Shown here: piece by piece, positions 26,783 through 34,166 of the stretch | How the letters are laid out: each line of letters opens with the position of its first letter | Position numbering within the stretch: position 1 is the first letter of the stretch | From: an uncultured Bacteroidota bacterium | GTDB lineage: Bacteria > Bacteroidota > Bacteroidia > Bacteroidales > VadinHA17 | NCBI GenBank assembly: GCA_903844815.1 | Contig: CAIMVD010000404.1 | Coordinates: 1-36,169 of the forward strand | DNA: 36,169 nucleotides | Reading direction: 5' to 3' | Made by a program: the position numbers and the translations under genes | Notes under the pieces: generated by a model | Database searches by the model: none | Seen by the model: only the letters and a program-made list of their open reading frames with translations | What the model was told of the DNA's origin: nothing

Positions 26783-27240
26783 AACGATGCTTTGGCTGGC
26801 GCCGATTTGCAATCGGGGCCATAAGTTTAGCACGGATTGCAAATCCGCGCTAGCGGAATAGCACGATTCTCTTGCTGGCGCCGATTTGCAATCGGGGCCA
26901 AAGTATAACACGGATTGCAAATCCGCGCTAGCGGAATAGAACGATGCTTTGGCTGGCGCCGATTTGAAATCGGGGCCATAAGTTTAGCACGGATTGCAAA
27001 TCCGCGCTAGCGGAATAGAACGATTCTCTTGCTGGCGCCGATTTGAAATCGGGGCCAAAGTATAACACGGATTGCAAATCCGCGCTAGCGGAATAGAACG
27101 ATTCTCTTGCTGGCGCCGATTTGCAATCGGGGCCATAAGTTTAGCACGGATTGCAAATCCGCGCTAGCGGAATAGAACGATTCTCTTGCTGGCGCCGATT
27201 TGCAATCGGGGCCAAAGTATAACACGGATTGCAAATCCGT
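26783..27240. repeat. BIME-like array of six palindromic 78/79-bp units
   Basis: Six tandem units with start-to-start distances of 79, 78, 79, 78 and 79 bp, so the true period is a 157-bp dimer repeated three times. Each unit holds two hairpins. The first is TGGC-g-CCGAT, loop TTGCA, ATCGG-g-GCCA: a 9-bp stem with one internal G-G mismatch. The second is TAGC-a-CGGATT, loop GCA, AATCCG-c-GCTA: a 10-bp stem with one A-C mismatch. The two cores are near inverse complements of each other. Odd units have the linker CATAAGTTTAGCA, even units CAAAGTATAACA, which breaks the outer part of the second stem. The array fills nearly all of the 521-bp gap between the C69 gene and hydE; the rest of the gap shows nothing. 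Confidence 0.93.
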
Positions 27241-27274
27241 TCTGGCTGCAAAGCTTTAACTTATAAACCATCAA

Positions 27275-28393
27275 ATGGGTAAATTCGTAAAAGAAATCCT
27301 GGATAAAGAAGAGTTTTCGAGAGAAGACATCATTTCTCTTCTTGAATCTGAAGGTGAGGACCGTACACTTCTTTTTACAAAATCGTCGGAAATAAAAGAA
27401 AAATATATTGGCAATAAGGTCTGGTATAGGGGATTGATAGAATTTGCCAACGTTTGCGGCAAAGACTGTCTTTACTGCGGAATCAGAAAAGGGAACAGGA
27501 ATCTTGAACGCTACAATCTGACGGATGACGAAATCTTAGCCGCTGCAAGATTTGCCCATGCAAACAATTACGGGTCAATAGCCCTTCAGTCAGGAGAACT
27601 TGAAAGTCCTTTCGTTACGGACAGAATCGGCAATCTACTACACAGGATCAAGGAGATGTCGAATGGGGAACTTGGCATTACACTCTCAGTTGGAGAACAG
27701 GAACCGGAGGTATACAAGAGCTGGTTCGATGCTGGTGCTCACCGGTATCTTCTTCGGATCGAGTCTACAAACCGGTTGCTCTATTCAAAGATCCATCCCG
27801 ATAATTCAAATCACAGTTTCGACCGCAGAATGAGCTGTCTTAAGAATCTGCAGGACATTGGATACCAAACTGGTACAGGAGTAATGATAGGCTTGCCCTT
27901 TCAGACCCTCAATGACCTCGCGGGTGATTTGCTATTCATGAAGGAATTTAACATCGACATGTGCGGAATGGGGCCATACATTGAACATGCCGATACTCCT
28001 CTCATCGAATATTCAGAGAGCCTGATGCCATTAAAGGAAAGATTTGACCTTACGCTCAAGATGATAGCCCTCATACGAATAATGATGAAGGATATCAATA
28101 TTGTAGCAGCCACGGCCCTGCAAGCCATTGATCCAATAGGCAGGGAAAAGGCCGTCAGGATCGGGGCTAATATAGTAATGCCGAACATCACTCCCGGAAA
28201 ATACCGCGACAGTTATAAGCTCTATGATAATAAACCATGCACCGACGACTCCGCGGAAGATTGCCAGGGCTGCCTCGAGGCACGTATGAGCCTTGCTGAT
28301 GCAGAAGTGGTTTATGGAGAATGGGGCGATTCAAAACACTATTCCGAAAGAAGGGATAAAAACACAAAAAATACAGAAAATTATAAACAATAG
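27275..28393 (+). CDS. hydE: [FeFe]-hydrogenase maturase HydE (radical SAM)
   Basis: HydE is a radical SAM enzyme that works with HydG and HydF to build the diiron subcluster of the [FeFe]-hydrogenase H-cluster. Its 372 residues include the SAM cluster motif C61-x3-C65-x2-C68 (CGKDCLYCGIRKGN) and a second cluster motif CX7CX2C at C322, C330 and C333, found in many but not all HydE proteins. SVGEQEPEVYKSWFDAGAHR and RIESTNRLLY are family blocks. The plain radical SAM alternatives (BioB, PylB) lack this combination. It starts 35 bp after the palindromic array. hydG lies 6.5 kb away on the other strand. Confidence 0.93.
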   Translation: MGKFVKEILDKEEFSREDIISLLESEGEDRTLLFTKSSEIKEKYIGNKVWYRGLIEFANVCGKDCLYCGIRKGNRNLERYNLTDDEILAAARFAHANNYGSIALQSGELESPFVTDRIGNLLHRIKEMSNGELGITLSVGEQEPEVYKSWFDAGAHRYLLRIESTNRLLYSKIHPDNSNHSFDRRMSCLKNLQDIGYQTGTGVMIGLPFQTLNDLAGDLLFMKEFNIDMCGMGPYIEHADTPLIEYSESLMPLKERFDLTLKMIALIRIMMKDINIVAATALQAIDPIGREKAVRIGANIVMPNITPGKYRDSYKLYDNKPCTDDSAEDCQGCLEARMSLADAEVVYGEWGDSKHYSERRDKNTKNTENYKQ

Positions 28394-28567
28394 ATTATCC
28401 CATCAATTCTTTTGTTAAAAAATAAAAAAAATGGTAGGTTTGGCGTATAATATTAAGCAATGATTATATTTAAATTAAATATTTGTATCTATTATTGCTT
28501 TTATTACGACCGGGTAAAAGCAAGTCCTGTATTAAATAAATTTTGACAACAGAAATTTAGCAATAGG

Positions 28568-28599
28568 AAGCTTACCAGGAAAATGGTAGGCTTTTTTTT
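28568..28599 (+). terminator. Intrinsic hairpin in the leader of the lyase-like gene; candidate attenuator
   Basis: AAGCTTACCA pairs with TGGTAGGCTT (10 bp, one G-U), loop GGAAAA, followed by eight T. It ends 23 bp before the ATG at 28623, too close for a promoter between them, so it lies in the leader of that gene or stops hydE read-through. A near copy of the 3' arm, TGGTAGGTTT at 28432-28441, could pair with the 5' arm instead, which would give a terminator/antiterminator choice. Confidence 0.55.
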
Positions 28600-28622
28600 A
28601 ACCATAAAACCAACTTAAGAAA

Positions 28623-30089
28623 ATGGAAAACAATCAGAAAAAAGGCACGGTAAAATTCTTCAGTGGCAAACAGATCCCGCTTGAAATGCATAAGGTTAGG
28701 ATTGTTCAGTCACTTAATCTGGTATCTGTCGAGCGCAGGGCTGAAGCCATAAGCGAAGCCGGTTACAACACCTTCCTGCTTGGAACCAGGGATATTTTCC
28801 TCGACATGCTCACCGACAGCGGCACTAACGCAATGAGCGACCAGCAGCTTTCAAAAATGTTCGTAGCCGACGATGCCTATGCGGGATCCCAGAGCTTCGT
28901 CAGATTTCAGAAAAGTGTTGCTGATGTTTTTGGAAAAAACCAGATTCTGCCGGTTCACCAGGGACGTGCTGCTGAGAATATTATTTCGCAGATCTTCGTG
29001 AAGCCGGGCTCGGTGGTACCCATGAACTATCACTTTACGACCACCCTGGCTCATATTCAGCTCAACGGAGGCAAGGTTGTAGAACTCTTCACGCCCGAAG
29101 CAATGAAGATCAAAAGCACCCATCCCTTCAAGGGCAATATCGATATCGCCAGGCTCGACGATCTCATTAAAACTTCCGGAGCAGAAAACGTACCTTTCAT
29201 AAGGATGGAAGCATCAACCAACCTTATCGGAGGACAGCCATTTTCTATGGCAAATCTCAGGGATGTAAAGAAAGTAGCTGATAAGTACAAAATAATAATA
29301 GTCATGGACGCCAGCCTGATCGGCGAAAATGCCTATTTCATAAAGAAAAGGGAAGCTGAATATGCCGACAAATCCATAGGCGAAATCCTGAAGGAGATGT
29401 GCGATCTTTGTGATATTGTCTATTTTTCGGGACGTAAGGTAAGCTCATCAAGAGGTGGCGCAATTTGCACCAACAGCTCTGAACTTTTCAATAAAATGAA
29501 AGACCTTGTTCCTCTTTATGAAGGATTCCTCACCTATGGAGGTATCTCCATTCGCGAGATTGAGGCAATGGCCCAGGGACTCTACGAGACCCTTGAAGAA
29601 GATGTTGTAGGACAATCACCTTCGTTTATCAGCTATGCCGCAGAAGAACTCGACAAACTTGGAGTTCCGGTAATCCTGCCGGGAGGCGCCCTCGGCTGCC
29701 ACATCGATGCCATGCAATTCGTTTCACATATCCCGCAATCGGAATATATGGCAGGATCACTTGCAGCAGCATTTTATATAATATCGGGTGTACGTGGAAT
29801 GGAACGCGGAACAATAAGCAGCATCCGTGACGAAAACGGGAATGACATACTTGCTGACCTTGAACTTCTCAGACTTGCCTTCCCCAGGCGTGTATTTACC
29901 CTGTCGCAGACCGAGTATATTATCGACCGATTGAACTGGCTGTATCAAAACAGGGAACTTGTTGGCGGATTGAAATTCGTAGAGGAGCCTGCCGTTCTCC
30001 GTTTCTTCACCGGCAGACTGGCACCGGTGAGCGACTGGACCGAAAAACTAGTCGCCAAATTTAAAGCAGATTTCGGAGATAGCCTTTAG
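28623..30089 (+). CDS. Tyrosine phenol-lyase-like beta-eliminating lyase, divergent active site
   Basis: A 488-residue PLP enzyme of the tryptophanase/tyrosine phenol-lyase family. The three specificity positions match tyrosine phenol-lyase: T139 in HFTTT, R395 in GMERGT and F461 in LRFFTGR. The PLP lysine is K272 (FSGRKVS) and D229 is the pyridine-N partner. It departs from TPL at several otherwise fixed sites: the Arg that follows the Asp in DATR is L232 (DASL), the Lys before the PLP lysine is R271, the Asp after it is V273, and the GGH segment reads GAL. About 13 extra N-terminal and 27 extra C-terminal residues are present. If active it would release pyruvate and ammonia from tyrosine or a similar substrate; a different substrate is possible. 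Follows hydE by 229 bp. Confidence 0.85.
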   Translation: MENNQKKGTVKFFSGKQIPLEMHKVRIVQSLNLVSVERRAEAISEAGYNTFLLGTRDIFLDMLTDSGTNAMSDQQLSKMFVADDAYAGSQSFVRFQKSVADVFGKNQILPVHQGRAAENIISQIFVKPGSVVPMNYHFTTTLAHIQLNGGKVVELFTPEAMKIKSTHPFKGNIDIARLDDLIKTSGAENVPFIRMEASTNLIGGQPFSMANLRDVKKVADKYKIIIVMDASLIGENAYFIKKREAEYADKSIGEILKEMCDLCDIVYFSGRKVSSSRGGAICTNSSELFNKMKDLVPLYEGFLTYGGISIREIEAMAQGLYETLEEDVVGQSPSFISYAAEELDKLGVPVILPGGALGCHIDAMQFVSHIPQSEYMAGSLAAAFYIISGVRGMERGTISSIRDENGNDILADLELLRLAFPRRVFTLSQTEYIIDRLNWLYQNRELVGGLKFVEEPAVLRFFTGRLAPVSDWTEKLVAKFKADFGDSL

Positions 30090-30133
30090 AAAATTGGTAC
30101 ATTCATCCCCCCATTAATTCAACTATACAAAAA

Positions 30134-32890
30134 ATGACGACAAAGCTGTTCCTTAGTTTAATCCTCTTCTTTTCAACTGCTTTTATTTCTGTTTCTCAGA
30201 TTCTACCTTCACCAAAAGAACATTTTGGCTTTTCAATCGGTGATAATTACAAACTCGCTACTTATTCGCAAACAGAGGCATATTTTAAGAAGATCGCCTC
30301 TGCCTCCGACAGGGTGAATCTGGTCGATATAGGAACAACTGAAGAAGGACGGTCGCAGTATATGATGATTGTTTCCTCGCCCGGGAATATTAAAAATCTC
30401 AGCCGCTACAAGGAAATATCACAGAAACTCGCCCGTGCCGAAGGCATTTCAGCAGAGGAAGCGCATAAAATGTCTGTTGAGGGCAAGGCTGTAGTATGGA
30501 TTGACGGGGGGCTTCATGCAACTGAAACTGTCGGTACACATCAGTTAATCGAAACTATATGGCAGCTTGCAAGCAGAAATGATCCGGAAACATTAAGAAT
30601 TCTGGATGAGGTGATCATCCTTATGGTCCATGCAAATCCCGACGGACAGGAACTTGTATCAGGCTGGTATATGAATAACCCTGATACCTTAAAAAGATCC
30701 TTTTCTCAAATACCAAGGCTGTATCAGAAGTATGTTGGTCACGATAACAACAGGGACTTCTATATGATGAATATGAGTGAAACAAAGAATATCAGCAAAC
30801 AACTCTATATTGAATGGATGCCCCAGATCATTTACAATCATCACCAGGCTGGTCCTGCAGGTTCTGTTGTTGCAGGACCACCCTATCGTGATCCGTTCAA
30901 TTACTTATTTAATCCTTTGGTAATAACCGGCATTGATGCAGTAGGTGCTGCTATGGTCAGCAGGTTAAACAGTGAAGGCAAACCCGGTTATACGGAACGT
31001 GGCGGGTCTGTCTTTTCTACATGGTATAATGGCGGTTTACGTACGACAACTTATTTTCATAATATGATCGGTTTGCTTACCGAAATTATTGGAAATCCTA
31101 CTCCCTCATCCATTCCATTAGTTCCCTCCCGCTTGCTGCCTAGCGGAAATACTCCCTATCCGGTAATGCCACAAAAGTGGTACTTCAGAAAATCTATCGA
31201 CTATTCCCTTTCTTTAAATTATGCAGTTCTTGATTATGCAGCCCGCAATCGCGAACATCTCCTGTATAACATTTATAGCATGGGGGCCGGTTCAATTAAG
31301 ACCGGGAATCTTGATAACTGGACCATATCTCCCAAAAGGATTAGCCTTATTACTGATTCTTTTGAAAAGGATCAGAAAACAGGAACCATAAATACTGCAT
31401 CGAGGGAAAACAGAGGAACTTTACCATTGAAGTATTATAATGTAGTCTTCAGAGATTCCTCACTGCGCGACCCCCGTGGCTATATTATTACAGCCGGTCA
31501 GGCGGATTTCCCAACAGCCATAAAGTTCATTAATGCCCTTATTCAATCAGGGGTCAGGGTTTTGAAGGCAACAGATACCTTTATAACCGAAGGTAAAAGT
31601 TATCCTGCAGGTTCCTATATTGTGAAAACCAGTCAGGCATTTCGTCCACACATCCTCGATATGTTTGAACCACAGGATTACCCTAATGATTTTTTATATC
31701 CCGGGGGCCCCCCTGTCGCTCCTTACGACATGGCCGGCTGGACTCCCGCCTATACTATGGGATTTAAATTCAAGAGGATACTGAATGCATTCGATGGTCC
31801 GTTTCAGCCAGTGCCATTTGGCGAGATTCAGTCACCACAAGGAAACTTTAAGGCTGCATCCGGAGCTGCAGGTTACGTTCTGGATTCAAGGTGCAACAAT
31901 TCATTTATTGCAGTTAACGACCTGATTCATTCAGGTGTGGATGTTTATCGATTTAAAACGCTGTCATCTTCAGCACCTGAGTTTGGCCAGGGCTCTTTCT
32001 TCATTCCTGCAGGGGCGAAAGCAAAGGGAATTCTTGAAAAAGCGTCAACTGACTTATCTCTTAAAATTGCTTCCGTCAGCAAACGTCCGGCCATTATTTC
32101 GGGCAAACTATCTCCACTTCGTGTCGCTCTATGGGATATGTATGGAGGATCCATATCATCAGGCTGGCTAAGATGGATACTCGAGAAACATCACTATTCT
32201 TTTAAAACCATATATGCCAGTGAAATTGATCATGACGATCTTCGAAAAAAATATGATGTGATAATATTTGTAAGCGGGGCAATTCCTTCCATATCACAGA
32301 CAGATCAGTCTCCTTCCAGGGATACGACTAAGTTATCGAATATTCCTGCCGAATACAGGTCCCAATGGGGAAAGCTCAGTGCAGATACCTCTGTTGCAGC
32401 TTTAAAGAAATTTATGGAATCGGGTGGTTCTGTTATTACTATAGGAAGAAGCACCAGTCTTGCATACCACTTAAAATTACCAGTTACTAATGCTCTGGTT
32501 GAGATGAAAAACGGGAAACTGGTGCAACTACCAACTGAAAAATTTTATATTCCCGGCAGCGTTCTGCGGGTAAGTATTGATTCGACCAATTCTTCAGCAT
32601 GGGGGATGGAATCAGAAGCTGACGTTCTATTTGATTCCAGTCCTGTATTCCGGCTTACACCCGAGGCCATATCACTTAAGAAAATATCGCCGATAGCCTG
32701 GTTTGGTTCTGAGAAGCCACTGCGAAGCGGCTGGGCCTGGGGCCAGGAATATTTACATGATGGGGTAGCAGCCTTTGAAGCCTCGGTTGGCTCGGGTAAA
32801 TTATATGCCTTTGGACCTGAGGTTACCTTCAGGGCACAAACATTCAGTACTTTCAAATTAATATTTAACCAGCTTTATACAGGGTATTAG
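30134..32890 (+). CDS. Secreted M14-family zinc carboxypeptidase
   Basis: A 918-residue exported metallopeptidase. Residues 1-21 are a signal peptide. The M14 domain (about 40-340) has the zinc pair H128/E131 in GLHATETVG, NNRD at 205-208 for substrate binding, H236/H237 in YNHHQAGPAG as the third ligand, and catalytic Glu candidate E317 in GLLTEIIG. The long C-terminal part includes a glutamine-amidotransferase-like flavodoxin fold from about residue 665 (LRVALWDMYGGSISSGW, then VIIFVSGAIPS), usual for large Bacteroidota M14 proteins. It would trim peptides outside the cytoplasm. It begins 44 bp after the lyase-like gene, which may place both in one transcript. Confidence 0.9.
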   Translation: MTTKLFLSLILFFSTAFISVSQILPSPKEHFGFSIGDNYKLATYSQTEAYFKKIASASDRVNLVDIGTTEEGRSQYMMIVSSPGNIKNLSRYKEISQKLARAEGISAEEAHKMSVEGKAVVWIDGGLHATETVGTHQLIETIWQLASRNDPETLRILDEVIILMVHANPDGQELVSGWYMNNPDTLKRSFSQIPRLYQKYVGHDNNRDFYMMNMSETKNISKQLYIEWMPQIIYNHHQAGPAGSVVAGPPYRDPFNYLFNPLVITGIDAVGAAMVSRLNSEGKPGYTERGGSVFSTWYNGGLRTTTYFHNMIGLLTEIIGNPTPSSIPLVPSRLLPSGNTPYPVMPQKWYFRKSIDYSLSLNYAVLDYAARNREHLLYNIYSMGAGSIKTGNLDNWTISPKRISLITDSFEKDQKTGTINTASRENRGTLPLKYYNVVFRDSSLRDPRGYIITAGQADFPTAIKFINALIQSGVRVLKATDTFITEGKSYPAGSYIVKTSQAFRPHILDMFEPQDYPNDFLYPGGPPVAPYDMAGWTPAYTMGFKFKRILNAFDGPFQPVPFGEIQSPQGNFKAASGAAGYVLDSRCNNSFIAVNDLIHSGVDVYRFKTLSSSAPEFGQGSFFIPAGAKAKGILEKASTDLSLKIASVSKRPAIISGKLSPLRVALWDMYGGSISSGWLRWILEKHHYSFKTIYASEIDHDDLRKKYDVIIFVSGAIPSISQTDQSPSRDTTKLSNIPAEYRSQWGKLSADTSVAALKKFMESGGSVITIGRSTSLAYHLKLPVTNALVEMKNGKLVQLPTEKFYIPGSVLRVSIDSTNSSAWGMESEADVLFDSSPVFRLTPEAISLKKISPIAWFGSEKPLRSGWAWGQEYLHDGVAAFEASVGSGKLYAFGPEVTFRAQTFSTFKLIFNQLYTGY

Positions 32891-32897
32891 TTTTATA

Positions 32898-33110
32898 TTG
32901 ACGAAGCGGGTTTTTGAACGTGGCGATGTTGAGGATATCCGTCAGTGCCGCAGGTATTATGGTGATGAAAAAGTAACTGCCACTCTGTTAAATGCAAAAT
33001 TTCTTCCGGAACACAGGATACATCTTGCCAGTGCAATAATTGATAAACATCTTAATGAATTCAGATGTTACATACTGAGACAGTTGAACCCCGGCCTTTT
33101 TCCTTACTGA
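32898..33110 (+). pseudogene. Truncated partner (antitoxin-side) gene of AbiEii-type pair
   Basis: About 70 codons resemble the C-terminal two thirds of the small proteins encoded directly upstream of AbiEii-type nucleotidyltransferases in Bacteroidota (DUF6922-like, from memory): RGDVEDIRQCRRYYGDEKV, then LPEHRIHLASAI and EFRCYILRQLNPGLFPY. The only possible start is a TTG 7 bp after the M14 stop, and the usual N-terminal helix of roughly 25 residues is missing, so the 5' end seems lost. The 3' end overlaps the toxin start by 46 bp, as in intact pairs. Confidence 0.6.
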
Positions 33111-33440
33111 CAAAGTTGATGGCGATGCCATCGCTTCAGCAATTTTCACTGGTTGGAGGAACAGCTCTGGCACTCTTGTATGGACATCGCAGTTCGGTTG
33201 ATCTGGATCTGTTTTATCACGAAAAATTTGATCATCAGCAGGTAATTGGTGAGCTTGAAGCAACTTACTGATTGGCACAAACAGAATTATCCAAGCCAGA
33301 TGCTGACAATAAGCATTCCTCATGCAATTACCTACTTTGCAGAAGCTGAAGAAAGCGAAACGCCTGTAAGTTTTAAAAATCAAACCTGGGAACAAATAAA
33401 AAAAGGCATTTCGAAAGCGGTGAGTGACTACCTGAGATAA
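33065..33440 (+). pseudogene. AbiEii/AbiGii-type nucleotidyltransferase toxin, internal deletion and frameshift
   Basis: The 5' part from ATG 33065 encodes the family N-terminus, including LVGGTALALLYGHRSSVDLD with the nucleotidyltransferase GG(S/T) and D-x-D motif, then hits TGA at 33269. The 3' part in another frame (from about 33250 to 33440) encodes the family C-terminus, TDWHKQNYPSQMLTISIPHA and ITYFAEAEESETPVSF. In intact homologues these are separated by roughly 90 residues, so an internal segment has been deleted and the frame shifted near 33255-33285. The product cannot be functional as it stands. Confidence 0.85.
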
Positions 33441-33463
33441 GAAAAACGAAAACACCTTTCAAC

Positions 33464-33493
33464 CTTAGCCTCAGCCTCAGCCTTCGCCTTTCC
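33464..33493. repeat. Short 6-bp tandem repeat
   Basis: Five hexamers in register: CTTAGC, CTCAGC, CTCAGC, CTTCGC, CTTTCC. They abut the stop codon of the minus-strand regulator gene and fill the gap to the toxin pseudogene. Confidence 0.6.
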
Positions 33494-34017
33494 TAAAAAA
33501 CCATAGTTCTGATATGAACCTGCATGAGAGCCTTCAGTTCTTTTTCAAGCAAAAGACGCTGCTTTGCTTCACCTTTTAATTCGAGAATAATAAGTCCTGC
33601 CCGCTCTCCGAAGAAGACTTCGTTAACACCCAGACGCGTTCTGATATTACATCCATAGGCAGTAAGAATTTTCTGCACAGCATTTATAACATCGTGATGC
33701 CTTTCAATAAGAATACCAAGTATTTCTACATTGCTATTCGTTGTTTCTATATTTAAAGCCTCCTTTTCAGTTGAAAAAATCATCTGCCGTATCTCAACAC
33801 CCCCAAGTGCCTCAAGCTCAAGTGAAAGTTTATCTATATCAGCAGGATCTCCATTAAGATGAAGGATAATATAAGCCTCACGACTGCAAACAGAATCGGT
33901 AACTTCATGAAAGCCAAGCCGGGTTGTTATCACTCCGGCATGTTGCGACAGTATGCCCTGGGTAAGCCCTGCTTCTTTTATCCTGTCAATAATCCTAATT
34001 CCGAGAACTGTTATCAT
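33493..34017 (-). CDS. Duplicated TM1266-type [FeFe]-hydrogenase system regulator
   Basis: A 174-residue protein made of two copies of the small ACT/NikR-like domain found in the putative iron-only hydrogenase system regulator family (TM1266 type, normally about 80-90 residues). Copy 1 covers about 1-82 and copy 2 about 98-174. Matching parts are ILSQHAGVITTRLGFHEV with ILTAYGCNIRTRLGVNEV, and EALGGVEIRQMIF with KALMQVHIRTMVF. I chose the ATG at 34017; an upstream TTG at 34053 would add 12 residues with no family match. It lies downstream of hydG on the same strand, 149 bp away across an 8-bp repeat array, which supports a role in hydrogenase expression or maturation. The ligand is unknown. 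Confidence 0.83.
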   Translation of the reverse strand: MITVLGIRIIDRIKEAGLTQGILSQHAGVITTRLGFHEVTDSVCSREAYIILHLNGDPADIDKLSLELEALGGVEIRQMIFSTEKEALNIETTNSNVEILGILIERHHDVINAVQKILTAYGCNIRTRLGVNEVFFGERAGLIILELKGEAKQRLLLEKELKALMQVHIRTMVF

Positions 34018-34056
34018 TTTTAAAGGTTTATTGGTTCCAAGTTCAAGGTTCAATGA

Positions 34057-34136
34057 GTCTCTTAGTCACTCAGTCACTCAGTCTCTCAGTCTCTTAGTCA
34101 CTCAGTCTCTCAGTCTCTCAGTCTCTCAGTCTCTCA
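34057..34136. repeat. Tandem GTCTCTCA octamer, 10 units
   Basis: Ten consecutive 8-bp units: five or more exact GTCTCTCA, with GTCACTCA and GTCTCTTA variants mixed in, ending at GTCATCTC. It lies between the hydG stop and the regulator start on the minus strand, so a hydG-regulator transcript would include it. Confidence 0.95.
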
Positions 34137-34166
34137 GTCATCTCTCACCATTCAAAATATCTTTTA

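Noticed and set aside
26783-27240. CRISPR array
   Set aside because: The repeats are regularly spaced, but what lies between the palindromes is the same two alternating linkers and not unique spacers, and no cas gene is present.
32898-33440. Active AbiE-type phage defence system
   Set aside because: Both genes are broken, so only a remnant can be claimed.
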